DNA from: CAXGTL01 sp964012725
Lineage (GTDB): Archaea; Nanobdellota; Nanobdellia; Woesearchaeales; CAXGTL01
Assembly: GCA_964012725.1 (NCBI GenBank)
Contig: CAXGTL010000007.1
Span: forward strand, 1 to 43,412
Direction of reading: 5' to 3'
DNA: 43,412 nt
Made by a program: the position numbers and the translations under genes. Each line of letters starts with the position of its first letter. Position 1 is the stretch's first letter. The notes under the pieces were generated by a model. It ran no database searches, was not told where the DNA came from, and saw only the letters and a list, made by a program, of their open reading frames with translations. Below are positions 34,929 to 43,412 of the stretch, one piece after another.

Positions 34929-35876
34929 ATGAAAAGGGGTCTTAAAGTAAGGTTTCATGATGCAAGAGAAATGTTAAAGTTTAATGTAGATGTATATGAG
35001 TTTCATTTTTCAGACAAAGACCTATCATTTAACTTTGGAAATCAAAAGTATGATCAAGAACTTGTTGTACATGGACCAGAATATTGGGAAGGCAAACTTA
35101 TTGATCCTGCGTCTGATGGAACAGGAAGTTTGCAGCATACAAGGGAAAAATCAGTAGAAATAATACAGGTAGCACTTGATAAAACAAATGAAATTGCTAA
35201 AAATTTCAAAGGAAAGCCAAAATTTGTACTGCATCCTGGAGGCATGAGCTTAAAACATCTAGCAAGCAATAAACATTTATTAGAAAATTTAAAAAAGAGT
35301 TTATCAGAATTGAGATGCGGAGATGTAGAAATATTATTAGAAAATATGCCTCCATTTCCTTGGTTTTTTGGTGGACAATGGTGTTGTAACATATTATTAG
35401 ATGCAAAAGAAATTCATAATTTTTTAAATGAAACAGGACATAACATGTGCTTTGACTTATCACATGCACAATTATATTGTAATCATTCAGAAAAAGATAT
35501 AATTGAATTTATTAAAAAAGTAAATCCACTTATCCAACATACACATATTGCAGATGCTGATGGTGTTGATGGTGAAGGTTTACAAATAGATGAAGGAGAA
35601 ATTGATTTTGCAAGTACATTAGGTGCATTAAGAAAAGATAATATAACAATGATTCCTGAAATCTGGAGAGGACATGAACATGGTGGTGAAGGATTTAGGA
35701 TTGCATTTGACAGATTGAAGAAGTATATTGATGATAAGGACAAGGTAAGTAAAGAAGGAAAAGAAAAAGAGGAAAATATAGAAAAAGAAAAAAATGATGA
35801 GAATATAATAAAAGATGATAAAATAATACATGAAAAAGATGGTACTGAAATATATGATGAGGATTTAGGACTATGA
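34929..35876 (+). CDS. Sugar phosphate isomerase/epimerase-like TIM-barrel protein
   Basis: This is a 315-aa protein of the xylose-isomerase-like (AP endonuclease 2) fold. Metal-ligand positions are visible in VLHPGGMS, LLENMPPFPW, CFDLSHAQLYC, QHTHIADADG and MIPEIWRGHEHGG. The last 50 or so residues are an added Lys/Glu/Asp-rich tail outside the fold. Next to NeuB it may make or recycle the hexosamine or nonulosonate precursor; this is inference. The ATG at 34929 is preferred to a GTG at 34920. Its stop overlaps the next gene's start by 4 bp (ATGA). Confidence 0.8.
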   Translation: MKRGLKVRFHDAREMLKFNVDVYEFHFSDKDLSFNFGNQKYDQELVVHGPEYWEGKLIDPASDGTGSLQHTREKSVEIIQVALDKTNEIAKNFKGKPKFVLHPGGMSLKHLASNKHLLENLKKSLSELRCGDVEILLENMPPFPWFFGGQWCCNILLDAKEIHNFLNETGHNMCFDLSHAQLYCNHSEKDIIEFIKKVNPLIQHTHIADADGVDGEGLQIDEGEIDFASTLGALRKDNITMIPEIWRGHEHGGEGFRIAFDRLKKYIDDKDKVSKEGKEKEENIEKEKNDENIIKDDKIIHEKDGTEIYDEDLGL

Positions 35877-36733
35877 AAAATGAAAAATGTTATTTATGTG
35901 GAAATATAGAATTTGAAAATGTTGAAGGAAAACTTAGAGATCTTCCTGATATAAAAATACTTAGATGTAAAAACTGTGGCTTAGTGTTTTTAGAAAGCTT
36001 TGATCATATTAATGATAATTTTTATGAAGATTCTAAGATGATTCCTGACAAAACAAAACATGAATGGGAAACACATTTGAAAGATTGTGAAGATGATGAT
36101 ATTAGAAGATCTAGATTTATTAGTAAAATGTGTTCTGGTAAATCAATATTGGACTTTGGTTGTGGTGGTGGAGGTTTTCTTTTAAAAATTAAAGATTCTT
36201 GTTCAAAATGTGATGGTTTAGAAAAAGATAGAGCATTTGTAAAGATAATGACTGAACAAGGGTTTAAAATTTATAATGATATTGATGAACTTACTGAAAA
36301 ATATGATATAATTACTTTGTTTCATGTTTTAGAGCATTTAAAAGATCCAAAAGATATGTTGAACAAATTATCTAAGCATTTAAACTCTGGTGGTCAGATT
36401 ATAATTGAAGTTCCACAATCAAATGATGCTCTGCTTTCTATGTATAAATGCAAAGCATTTACTGAATTTACTTATTGGGGATGTCATTTATTTTTATTTA
36501 ATAATTTTACATTAAACAAAGTTATACAGGATGCTGGATTAAATGTTGATTATATAAAAAATATTCAAAGATATCCTTTATCTAATCATCTTTATTGGAT
36601 TTCCCATGGTAAACCAGGTGGACATGTTAAATGGGATTTTTTAGATAGTCCTGAAACAACAAAAGCGTATGAAGCCCAATTAGCAAAAAAAGAGATGTGT
36701 GATACACTAATTGCTTGTGTATCTGTAAAATAA
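35873..36733 (+). CDS. Zinc-ribbon plus class I SAM methyltransferase
   Basis: This is a 286-aa protein. An N-terminal zinc ribbon with C6/C9 and C32/C35 (CYLCG and CKNCG) is followed by a methyltransferase domain: motif I ILDFGCGGGGFL (about 92-103), then LFHVLEHLKDPKDML and IIIEVPQS. Such proteins act on sugars in surface polysaccharide loci. It is coupled by 4-bp overlap to the isomerase gene, so it probably modifies the nonulosonate or a linked sugar. Acceptor unknown. Confidence 0.87.
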   Translation: MKNEKCYLCGNIEFENVEGKLRDLPDIKILRCKNCGLVFLESFDHINDNFYEDSKMIPDKTKHEWETHLKDCEDDDIRRSRFISKMCSGKSILDFGCGGGGFLLKIKDSCSKCDGLEKDRAFVKIMTEQGFKIYNDIDELTEKYDIITLFHVLEHLKDPKDMLNKLSKHLNSGGQIIIEVPQSNDALLSMYKCKAFTEFTYWGCHLFLFNNFTLNKVIQDAGLNVDYIKNIQRYPLSNHLYWISHGKPGGHVKWDFLDSPETTKAYEAQLAKKEMCDTLIACVSVK

Positions 36734-36772
36734 TTTTTAGAAAAAGACATAAAGTAACATAAGGAGGATGAA

Positions 36773-38743
36773 ATGAATAAAATAATATATTTTATAGATG
36801 CGTATAAACCTAAAATACCTCAGAGATATTCCTATTTCTATAACTTAATAATGAATAAATTGTTTTATGCAAATATCAAAAAAAATATTAGAAATATTAA
36901 AAAACTTAGTAGAAAATATAATGTTATTGTTTATTCTCTAGATCAATCATCAGATAAAATTTTGTCTGAGTTAAATATAGAGTACAAGATAAAATTTAAA
37001 GATTCTGTTCAAACCTTAAAAGATGTTCCTTATTCTAAAAAAACTTCACTTAATTTCACAAGACAAAACATAACTAATAATCCTATACTTAGTAAATCTT
37101 TAAATTATAATGGAATTTCATTATTAGATGTTAATGAATTAGACATTTGGAACGGATATTCTGATATTCTAATTAAAAATATTGATTTAATTAACTCGAT
37201 TATTAAAAAAGAGAACCCTAAATTTATTGTTTCTGCTTCAAAAAGTGTTGTTTCAAAAATAATTAAAAAATTATGTTTATTAAATAAAATTAAGTTTTCT
37301 AGAAATTCTTTGTTCATATTAAATACTTTTAATAAACTATTTAATTTAATATTGCCGTTAGGAATTTATTTTGTTAAACCTGCATTTGAGGTGAAAATAA
37401 GTAACACTAACATGAAAAATAAAAATAAAAAAGATAAAGTTATATTTTTTATAGAATTATATAATGAATCTAGAGCAAAAGAATTTTTAAGAGTTTATCA
37501 CAATTTAAATAAGAAGTTTGATTTTATTATAATTGGTTTAAATGATATTGGCAAAAAAGTATTTAAATCAGAAGGTTTAAAATTCAAATGCATATCTAAT
37601 TATATTACTAAAGATATTATTAAAAAGTATATCCATTCTAAGAAATCATATAAAAACCAATATTCCATGTTCAATAAAAATATTAAAAAATGTTGTAAAT
37701 ACAATGTTAAATACAAAGGAATCAATATATTAAAACATATTTCCCATGTGTTCAAGTATTTATATTTAAATAAATTTTCAGAGATTGTACTCTATAATGA
37801 AATTATTAAAAAAATATATGAAATTGAGAAACCTGATGCAATTTTATTAACTGAATATACAAAACGTTTTTGTAAAACAATTGCAAAAACTTCTAAATTA
37901 TTAAATGTTCCTTCAATAACAATCCAACATGGTATAATGGAAGAAATGCCAGAATTATTACCTATTGTTCCAGACTATTTTTTTGCTTTTGGGGGAAAAT
38001 TTAAAAATATTCTTTTGAAAAGTAATTTAAATTTCACAACTATAAACAAAGAAAGAAATAATGCTAAACCAAATACAATATCTGAAAAAATAAAAATAGT
38101 TGGAATTCAGAGATATGATGAAATTTTATCTAAAAAATATAATAATAAAAAGGTTTACTCAGATTTTAAAATTAATAATGATGAAAAAATAGTTTTATTT
38201 ATTACACAACCATTTGAGACAAGTTATAATGAAGAATTATTTATAATGGTGTTCAAGGCTTTAAAACAAATTGAAAATAATAATAAAAATATTAAAATTA
38301 AAACCATTATTAAATTACATCCTAATGAAGATGGAGTACTTCATAAAAAAATTGCTTCTAAATTAGGTTTAAAGATTAAAATTGTTAAAAATTATGATTT
38401 ATTAAATCTTATTCAGGCATCAGATATTGTGATGCTTGTTTCTTCAACCATTATTTTAGATGCAATTATAATGGGGAAGCCAGTTATATCTACAACTCTA
38501 AAAAACAAAACATTGTCAAACTTAATTCCCCATGAAGCCTATATGCCTAAAGGAATAATACATAAAGCAAGTAGTTCAAAAGAATTGCATGAAACAATAA
38601 TTAAATTATTATCACAAAAATATAAAATAAATAAATTACAAAATTCAAAATTAAAATCAATATATTATAAACTTGACGGTAAAAGCTGTGATAGAATAAG
38701 TAATAATGTTAAAAAGATAATTAAAATTTCAAAAAAAAATTAA
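36773..38743 (+). CDS. Large GT-B-type glycosyltransferase, capsule/polysialyltransferase-like
   Basis: This is a 656-aa, very Lys/Asn/Ile-rich protein. The C-terminal half is GT-B-like: TIQHGIMEE (about 382-390), PDYFFAFG, KIVGIQRYDEI, VLFITQPF, KLHPNED (about 515-521) and VMLVSSTIILDAIIMGKPVIS (SST near 557). The HG and KxHP features resemble capsule or polysialyl transferases and CDP-glycerol-type enzymes. The N-terminal half has no recognised domain. As last gene of the NeuA/NeuB operon it is the best candidate to transfer the CMP-nonulosonate. It has a strong AAGGAGG site 5-6 nt before the ATG. Confidence 0.75.
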   Translation: MNKIIYFIDAYKPKIPQRYSYFYNLIMNKLFYANIKKNIRNIKKLSRKYNVIVYSLDQSSDKILSELNIEYKIKFKDSVQTLKDVPYSKKTSLNFTRQNITNNPILSKSLNYNGISLLDVNELDIWNGYSDILIKNIDLINSIIKKENPKFIVSASKSVVSKIIKKLCLLNKIKFSRNSLFILNTFNKLFNLILPLGIYFVKPAFEVKISNTNMKNKNKKDKVIFFIELYNESRAKEFLRVYHNLNKKFDFIIIGLNDIGKKVFKSEGLKFKCISNYITKDIIKKYIHSKKSYKNQYSMFNKNIKKCCKYNVKYKGINILKHISHVFKYLYLNKFSEIVLYNEIIKKIYEIEKPDAILLTEYTKRFCKTIAKTSKLLNVPSITIQHGIMEEMPELLPIVPDYFFAFGGKFKNILLKSNLNFTTINKERNNAKPNTISEKIKIVGIQRYDEILSKKYNNKKVYSDFKINNDEKIVLFITQPFETSYNEELFIMVFKALKQIENNNKNIKIKTIIKLHPNEDGVLHKKIASKLGLKIKIVKNYDLLNLIQASDIVMLVSSTIILDAIIMGKPVISTTLKNKTLSNLIPHEAYMPKGIIHKASSSKELHETIIKLLSQKYKINKLQNSKLKSIYYKLDGKSCDRISNNVKKIIKISKKN

Positions 38744-38797
38744 AATTAATATGTTAAATTAAGATTAAAATAGAAAGAATGATAGAATCAATAAAAT

Positions 38798-40186
38798 TTA
38801 TGTTTGTCTAAATCCTCTAAAAGTTATATCTCTTTTAAGATATAAACTTTCACACACTGTTAATGAATTTTTCATTTTCTTTGTTAAGTAATTTTTAATA
38901 AGTTTTTTATTAGCTTCCAGTAATACTTTGTAAAATTGTTCATCTGACAATTTTGTAAAATTTACTGTAAGTAAGTCTGAATTTACATGTTTATTTTCAT
39001 AAAAATCTGCAATATCTTTTAGTAACCCTTTTTCGATAGCAGAATAATAAAGTGGAGAACCAGGATAAGGCGTTACAGGACGAATTGTTCTTAGTTGAGC
39101 TCCGTCATCATATTTTAACAGAAAATCAACTCCCTGTTGTAATGTTTTTTCATCTTCATTAATATTCCCAAAAATAATATTAAATCCTGGTGAAATACCA
39201 ACTTTGAGTGTATTTTCAATACCTTGGATAATTTGTTTTACTGTTAAATTTTTATTCATTATTTTGAGTATTTCATCATCCATACATTCAATACCATAAT
39301 TAATAAAAACACAGCCTGCTTTTTTCATTATTTTTAAAACATCAGGAAATGCATAATTTAATCTTCCATTACACCACCATTTTATGTTAAGGTTTGCATT
39401 TATAATAGCTTGGCATATTTTTTTTGTTCTTTCTACGGAAAACATCAAAAGATCATCAGCAAAGATAATATAAGAAACATTATATTTTTGTTTTAATACT
39501 TTAATCTCTTCTATTATACTATTAATTTGTCTTGGACGAGAACCTTTATCCATCCTATAACAAAAATTACATTTAAATGGACAACCTCTTGCTGAAAGCA
39601 CAGGAAAACTTCTTTCATTATTTTCAATATGAGGTATTCTTAACAAAGTATAATAATCCATAGGAAATAAATCCCATGCAGGATGAGAAATTGAGTCAAG
39701 ATCTTGTATTAATTCTCTCGGTTCTGTTTTAATAAGTTTGTTATTTTCTATAAATGCAATTCCTTTAATATCATGTAAACTTTTCTTTTGTTCTAATGCT
39801 TTTAACAATTCTACTATTGTTAATTCTCCTTCACCTATACATACTATATCTGCATTTGTTTTTTTCATAAAATATTCAGGTTCAGGAGCAGGCCCATGAC
39901 CTCCAAGTATATAAATAGGTCTATTTGGTACAGAATTTATTGCTTTAGAAATCTTTAATAATTTTGCATATTGATAATATCCTGCAATAACATTAATACC
40001 TATAACATCAAATTTGTTTTTTTTCAGATAATCTATAAGGTGTGATTCAGGATAATGATAAACATCTTGATTATAAATGGTTATCTCATGTCCTGCATCT
40101 CTTAATGCTGATGCTATATATGCTAAGCCCATAGGAAAATAATGTATATATGAATTATTATCATATACAATTAATAGTACTTTCAT
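38798..40186 (-). CDS. B12-binding-type radical SAM enzyme
   Basis: This is a 462-aa protein. The N-terminal B12-binding-type domain has YILGGHGPAPEPEYF (about 92-106) and IGEGELT. The radical SAM cysteines are C202/C206/C209 (SARGCPFKCNFCYRMD). FADDLLMF and INYGIECMDD are further core segments. It is the third protein of this type in the island and converges with the nonulosonate operon. Its TATA box lies about 27 bp upstream. Substrate unknown; a methylation or rearrangement of a glycan or lipid precursor is likely. Confidence 0.87.
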   Translation of the reverse strand: MKVLLIVYDNNSYIHYFPMGLAYIASALRDAGHEITIYNQDVYHYPESHLIDYLKKNKFDVIGINVIAGYYQYAKLLKISKAINSVPNRPIYILGGHGPAPEPEYFMKKTNADIVCIGEGELTIVELLKALEQKKSLHDIKGIAFIENNKLIKTEPRELIQDLDSISHPAWDLFPMDYYTLLRIPHIENNERSFPVLSARGCPFKCNFCYRMDKGSRPRQINSIIEEIKVLKQKYNVSYIIFADDLLMFSVERTKKICQAIINANLNIKWWCNGRLNYAFPDVLKIMKKAGCVFINYGIECMDDEILKIMNKNLTVKQIIQGIENTLKVGISPGFNIIFGNINEDEKTLQQGVDFLLKYDDGAQLRTIRPVTPYPGSPLYYSAIEKGLLKDIADFYENKHVNSDLLTVNFTKLSDEQFYKVLLEANKKLIKNYLTKKMKNSLTVCESLYLKRDITFRGFRQT

Positions 40187-40206
40187 AATTATGAGAAAAA
40201 TATAAT

Positions 40207-40217
40207 AATTTATAAAT
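40207..40217 (-). promoter_or_regulatory. TATA box for radical SAM gene
   Basis: A TTTATAAAT element is centred about 27 bp from the ATG at 40186 on the minus strand, with no Shine-Dalgarno: a leaderless start. Confidence 0.5.
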
Positions 40218-40235
40218 CTTTGCTATTTATTTAAA

Positions 40236-41684
40236 TTAATTTTTCTTGTAAAGAATTAAGAAAAACTTAATTTCTTCTTTTTTTATAACCTTTAAAAAAT
40301 ATAAGATAATAAAGTAAACAATTGCACCTAATAATATCTGAATTATTAAGGAGAATAGGTTTATAGATTTGAATGGATATATTACAACCCCCATTATTAT
40401 TGCTGCTATTGTAAATTTAATAATTGTTTTTATCATAAAATCAAATTTGTAGTGTTTACGCGTATAAATTAAGTTTAAAATCATTAAAATTGTAAAAGTA
40501 ATTAAAGTTGATACTGCTGCACCTAATATTCCTATGTATGGAACTAATATAATATTTAAAATTATATTAAATATGGCACCTGATAATGTAATATAATTTA
40601 TGATTTTTGTTTTCTTTAATAAAAACAAAATGTTTTGTGATAAAGAATAAATACTTGCAAATATAATTGTTAATGCTAATACTAATAGTAAGATATTTGT
40701 TGATATGAATTCTGATGTTGCAATGTTTATAATAACTCCATCATATAAAACAAAGTATCCAATAATGGATGGAATCAATAACATCATAATATATTTATAA
40801 GAAAAATTCATGAATTCTCTTAGTTCTTGAAGTTTGTTTTCCTCCCAAAATCTTGTAATTGTTGGAGAAAGTACAAAAAGAGCAATATATGTAAGGTTGA
40901 ATAAAAGAAAAGCAAGAGAATAATGCAATGAATATATTCCAATTTGTTTTGCACCATAAAAAAATCCAATTATGTATTGATCACTTACTCTTATTACCCA
41001 ATTATAAAAAGGAGTTAATGTTAATGGAAGTCCATATAATAAATAAGTTTTTATTCTTTTAGTTGTAGGCATGTATAAACCTAATTTTAATTTTGTTATA
41101 CTTAATCCAACAATAACTAATAATGCTTTTAATATAATGCTTGCAATTATTAAACTAATTAATCCTAAATTATTAGATAATATATACCAAAAAAAGAATA
41201 ACTCTGCTATTGCATAACTAACATAAATATAAGTATAAGTTTTGAAAAGTTTTAGTGCTTTGTAAAGTGTAATTATAATCGCATTCCATGATTCTAGGAT
41301 AATTAAGATACATGAAATCTTTATTAGAAATGCATAATTTATGTTTTGCAAGATGTACAAAGCTATTGTGCTCGAAAACAAATAACAAAGTACTGATAAA
41401 AGTGTTGTTGAGAAAAATACAAATATAAATATTAATAAAAAATCTTTGCTTATTTTTTTCTTGTCATTTTCTCCTGAGAAAAACCTTACAATTGTAGGTC
41501 CCATTCCAATTGAACCGACTGCGCATAATAAAAGCACTGTATTAATAATATTTGTCCAAACACCATAAAGCTCTGTACCTAAGTTTTTAGTTAATATTGG
41601 TATTAAAAAGAACTTTTGTAAAGCTAAAGCTATTGTAATTATTGCAATATATATGATGTTTTTAGTGAATTTTTGTTTATTCAT
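40236..41684 (-). CDS. Wzx-like polysaccharide flippase
   Basis: This is a 482-aa integral membrane protein of the MATE/oligosaccharidyl-lipid flippase type with about 12-14 membrane helices. Family segments are GTELYGVWTNI near the N-terminus, YLLYGLPLTLTPFYNWV in the middle, and GILGAAVSTLITFTIL towards the end. It would move a lipid-linked oligosaccharide to the outer face. The ATG at 41684 is preferred over 41699 because a TATA box (CTTTATAAAC, 41708-41717) then sits at the right distance for a leaderless transcript. It lies 49 bp from the radical SAM gene. Confidence 0.87.
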   Translation of the reverse strand: MNKQKFTKNIIYIAIITIALALQKFFLIPILTKNLGTELYGVWTNIINTVLLLCAVGSIGMGPTIVRFFSGENDKKKISKDFLLIFIFVFFSTTLLSVLCYLFSSTIALYILQNINYAFLIKISCILIILESWNAIIITLYKALKLFKTYTYIYVSYAIAELFFFWYILSNNLGLISLIIASIILKALLVIVGLSITKLKLGLYMPTTKRIKTYLLYGLPLTLTPFYNWVIRVSDQYIIGFFYGAKQIGIYSLHYSLAFLLFNLTYIALFVLSPTITRFWEENKLQELREFMNFSYKYIMMLLIPSIIGYFVLYDGVIINIATSEFISTNILLLVLALTIIFASIYSLSQNILFLLKKTKIINYITLSGAIFNIILNIILVPYIGILGAAVSTLITFTILMILNLIYTRKHYKFDFMIKTIIKFTIAAIIMGVVIYPFKSINLFSLIIQILLGAIVYFIILYFLKVIKKEEIKFFLILYKKN

Positions 41685-41707
41685 AGTATTTGGGTGCATA
41701 TTATTGT

Positions 41708-41717
41708 TTATAAAGTT
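41708..41717 (-). promoter_or_regulatory. TATA box for the flippase gene
   Basis: On the minus strand CTTTATAAAC lies about 28 bp upstream of the ATG at 41684. It supports that start over the upstream in-frame ATG at 41699. Confidence 0.45.
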
Positions 41718-41741
41718 AATTGTAGAATTTTATTGGTTGGT

Positions 41742-42650
41742 TCATTTTGTGCTTTCAATTGGTTTCCAAATCTCAAGTAAAGTCTTTGTTTGATCTTGTT
41801 TTACTTCTTTTTTAATCTTATACCAAAGATAAAGTTTTGCTGGAAACAACATCAATGTGTACCACATTTCTTTCATTGTTTTTGGATAAAACCATACCCA
41901 CAAGCTTCCATATAATACTTCTTTCCAAAATGTTCTCATTCTTGGAGGATTCTTAAAATAATATTCTATTTGGTTATATCCACCAGTTGATCTTCTTTTT
42001 TGAAGTATCCAATCATCAAATGTTGTAGGATATTTAACATAAACTTCTGCTTTTGGTGCATAACCAATCTTATAACCTTTTTTCCAGATCATGTGTGCCA
42101 TTACAGCGTCGTCACTTAATGCATCCTCTTGAATTTTTGTAAATAGTTTACGCATTGCAAAAAGATAACCTGAAACAAGAATAAACTGGTTCTTTTTTGT
42201 TCTTAATAATCTTGTTTTATGTGCACCAACGTCTGTTAATAAATGTGACCAATACCCAAGCATTTTCTTTTTTGATGATAATGATTTTGGTCTGCCTGTA
42301 ACTGCGCCTATTTTTGGATCTTTGAATTGTTTTAATAATTCTTTTACTGCATTTTTACCAATATATACATCTCCATCACTAAGAATGAAAATGTTTCCTT
42401 TTGCTTTTTTAAATAAAATGTTAAGTGCTACTGGTTTTCCTTTTCTTGGATCTTTGAATGTTTTTATGTTTTTGTACTTTTTAGAATACGATTTCATAAC
42501 ATCTAATGTTTCTTTGTCAGGTGCAATTAACAATATTTCCCATTTTAGTTTATTTTCCTTTTGTAATTGTTTTAATTGTTTTAGAAATGAATCTACTGCT
42601 TTGCTAATTGTTCTTGGTTCTTTGTATGCTGCTATTAGTACTGATATCAT
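41742..42650 (-). CDS. GT2-family glycosyltransferase, processive-synthase-like
   Basis: This is a 302-aa GT2 enzyme. It has SVLIAAYKEPRTI at the N-terminus, metal-binding DGD at 92-94 (LSDGDVYIG), SDDAVMAHMIWKKGYKIG and QKRRSTGG. The last motif resembles the QxxRW-type loop of processive synthases (hyaluronan/cellulose synthase-like), although the Trp is replaced. There is only a weak hydrophobic C-terminal segment (SLWVWFYPKTM), so it is shorter than true processive enzymes. It transfers a sugar to the glycan. Confidence 0.87.
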   Translation of the reverse strand: MISVLIAAYKEPRTISKAVDSFLKQLKQLQKENKLKWEILLIAPDKETLDVMKSYSKKYKNIKTFKDPRKGKPVALNILFKKAKGNIFILSDGDVYIGKNAVKELLKQFKDPKIGAVTGRPKSLSSKKKMLGYWSHLLTDVGAHKTRLLRTKKNQFILVSGYLFAMRKLFTKIQEDALSDDAVMAHMIWKKGYKIGYAPKAEVYVKYPTTFDDWILQKRRSTGGYNQIEYYFKNPPRMRTFWKEVLYGSLWVWFYPKTMKEMWYTLMLFPAKLYLWYKIKKEVKQDQTKTLLEIWKPIESTK

Positions 42651-42666
42651 TTTATTCCATTAATCT

Positions 42667-42691
42667 GTTTAAAACCAAACTTGTTTTAAAC
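42667..42691 (-). terminator. Inverted repeat after the cyclophilin gene
   Basis: Arms GTTTAAAAC (42667-42675) and GTTTTAAAC (42683-42691) are a perfect 9-bp inverted repeat with a 7-nt spacer. It begins at the last base of the cyclophilin stop codon. It may end that transcript, and its left arm also resembles a TATA box about 20 bp from the ATG at 42650. Confidence 0.4.
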
Positions 42692-43412
42692 TAAGCTACT
42701 AATTTTATACTTTTAATAATAACAGGTTCAAGTGGTTTACTATTTGAATCAACTTCAACATTAGATATTTTATCAACAATGTCTAAACCTTCAACAATTT
42801 TTCCAAATACTGAGTGTTTATTATCTAACCATGGTGTTGCAACTACAGTAATAAAGAATTGACTACCTCCTGAATTAGGACCAGAATTTGCCATTGAAAT
42901 AATTCCTCGATCATGCTTAAGATCTGGGTGAAATTCATCCTTAATTGTATAATCAGGACCACCTGTTCCATCTCCATTAGGATCTCCACCTTGTATCATA
43001 AAGTTTTTCATAACTCTATGAAACACTAAATTATTGTAAAAACCTTTTTCAACCAAATCAATAAAATTCTTTGTTGTTATAGGTACTTTATCCTCAGCTA
43101 GTTCTACCTTTATATTTCCTAAATTTGTTTCGATTAATGCGAATCTATTGCTTGATTCTTCTGTTTCTAAATTTGTTTCATCTTTATTTGTTTCATCTTT
43201 CATAATATCATCCTCTAAATTTAATTTATTATTATTTTCTTCTGCCTGTTCTCCTATTTCCCTTACTCTTTTAAATATAATGTTTACTGGAACATCTGGT
43301 ATTTGCTGAAACCCTAATCGTTGTTGTGAATTAATATCAATTACAGGCAATTGTGCTGGTCTTTTGATAACCTTTACTTCTTTAAAACCCAAAGCTGTTA
43401 TTGCTTGATACT
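42691..43412 (-). CDS. Cyclophilin-type peptidyl-prolyl isomerase (partial, 5' end outside)
   Basis: The C-terminal about 150 residues are a cyclophilin: VPITTKNFIDLVEKG, LVFHRVMKNFMIQGGDP, GISMANSGPNSGGSQFFI and PWLDNKHSVFGKIVEG. The catalytic Arg (FHRV) and the GSQFFI core are intact. The frame stays open to the window edge with no stop, so the protein probably starts beyond it; a TTG at 43392 is the only start-like codon near the edge. About 80 residues of unrecognised sequence and an acidic, repeat-like KDETNKDETN linker precede the cyclophilin domain. It assists protein folding and is not evidently part of the glycan pathway. Confidence 0.88.
   Translation of the reverse strand, partial: YQAITALGFKEVKVIKRPAQLPVIDINSQQRLGFQQIPDVPVNIIFKRVREIGEQAEENNNKLNLEDDIMKDETNKDETNLETEESSNRFALIETNLGNIKVELAEDKVPITTKNFIDLVEKGFYNNLVFHRVMKNFMIQGGDPNGDGTGGPDYTIKDEFHPDLKHDRGIISMANSGPNSGGSQFFITVVATPWLDNKHSVFGKIVEGLDIVDKISNVEVDSNSKPLEPVIIKSIKLVA

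Noticed and set aside
1..43412. CRISPR array, transposase or phage genes
   Set aside because: No regularly spaced repeats and no integrase, transposase or structural phage genes were seen.

Overview
The window is very AT-rich and looks archaeal, most likely from a DPANN-type genome (Woesearchaeota or Pacearchaeota-like; this placement is inference). The evidence is a TrmB-family regulator, a dolichyl-phosphate-mannose-synthase-like GT2, an AglD/UPF0104-type membrane protein, and archaeal TATA boxes about 25-30 bp upstream of start codons on apparently leaderless first genes. Genes inside operons instead use Shine-Dalgarno sequences of the GGAGG/GGTGAT type. No rRNA, complete tRNA, CRISPR array or transposase gene was seen.

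Nearly the whole window (about 2.6-42.7 kb) is one large surface-glycan island. Region 1 (1-2.6 kb) holds two unrelated unknown genes packaged in the same near-identical 5' and 3' flanking repeats, next to a divergent TrmB regulator. Region 2 (2.6-26.4 kb, minus strand) carries glycosyltransferases (GT4 and GT2), three radical SAM enzymes (two with a cobalamin-binding-type N-terminus), an AglD-like flippase/synthase, an SGNH hydrolase and a NodU-type carbamoyltransferase with a hidden 53-aa DUF5989 gene and two small membrane proteins. It also has several NAD-sugar epimerases, two FemAB-like proteins, a DegT aminotransferase and a methyltransferase. A formyltransferase gene with an apparent frameshift sits on the opposite strand inside it. 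Region 3 (26.5-31.7 kb, plus) continues with a GT4, a methyltransferase, a PIG-L deacetylase, an epimerase and a DegT aminotransferase. Region 4 (31.8-38.7 kb) is a nonulosonic (sialic-like) acid module: WbqC-like, YhcH-like, NeuA, NeuB, a TIM-barrel isomerase, a methyltransferase and a large GT-B glycosyltransferase. Region 5 (38.8-43.4 kb, minus) has a third B12-type radical SAM enzyme, a Wzx-like flippase, a processive-type GT2 and a cyclophilin cut by the window edge.

Taken together the genes could build nucleotide- and dolichol-linked sugars, decorate them with amino, acyl, formyl, carbamoyl, methyl and nonulosonate groups, assemble them with many glycosyltransferases and export them. 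No oligosaccharyltransferase is present here, so the final acceptor (protein or lipid) is not visible.

The most interesting non-textbook signals are these: the cassette-like repeats around the first two genes; a 158-bp, visibly GC-richer, multi-hairpin element bounded by a perfect 13-bp inverted repeat (28669-28826); a G-quadruplex-like tract between small membrane-protein and carbamoyltransferase genes; the formyltransferase frameshift in a G run; and asparagine/lysine/threonine-rich low-complexity inserts recurring inside otherwise conserved enzymes.
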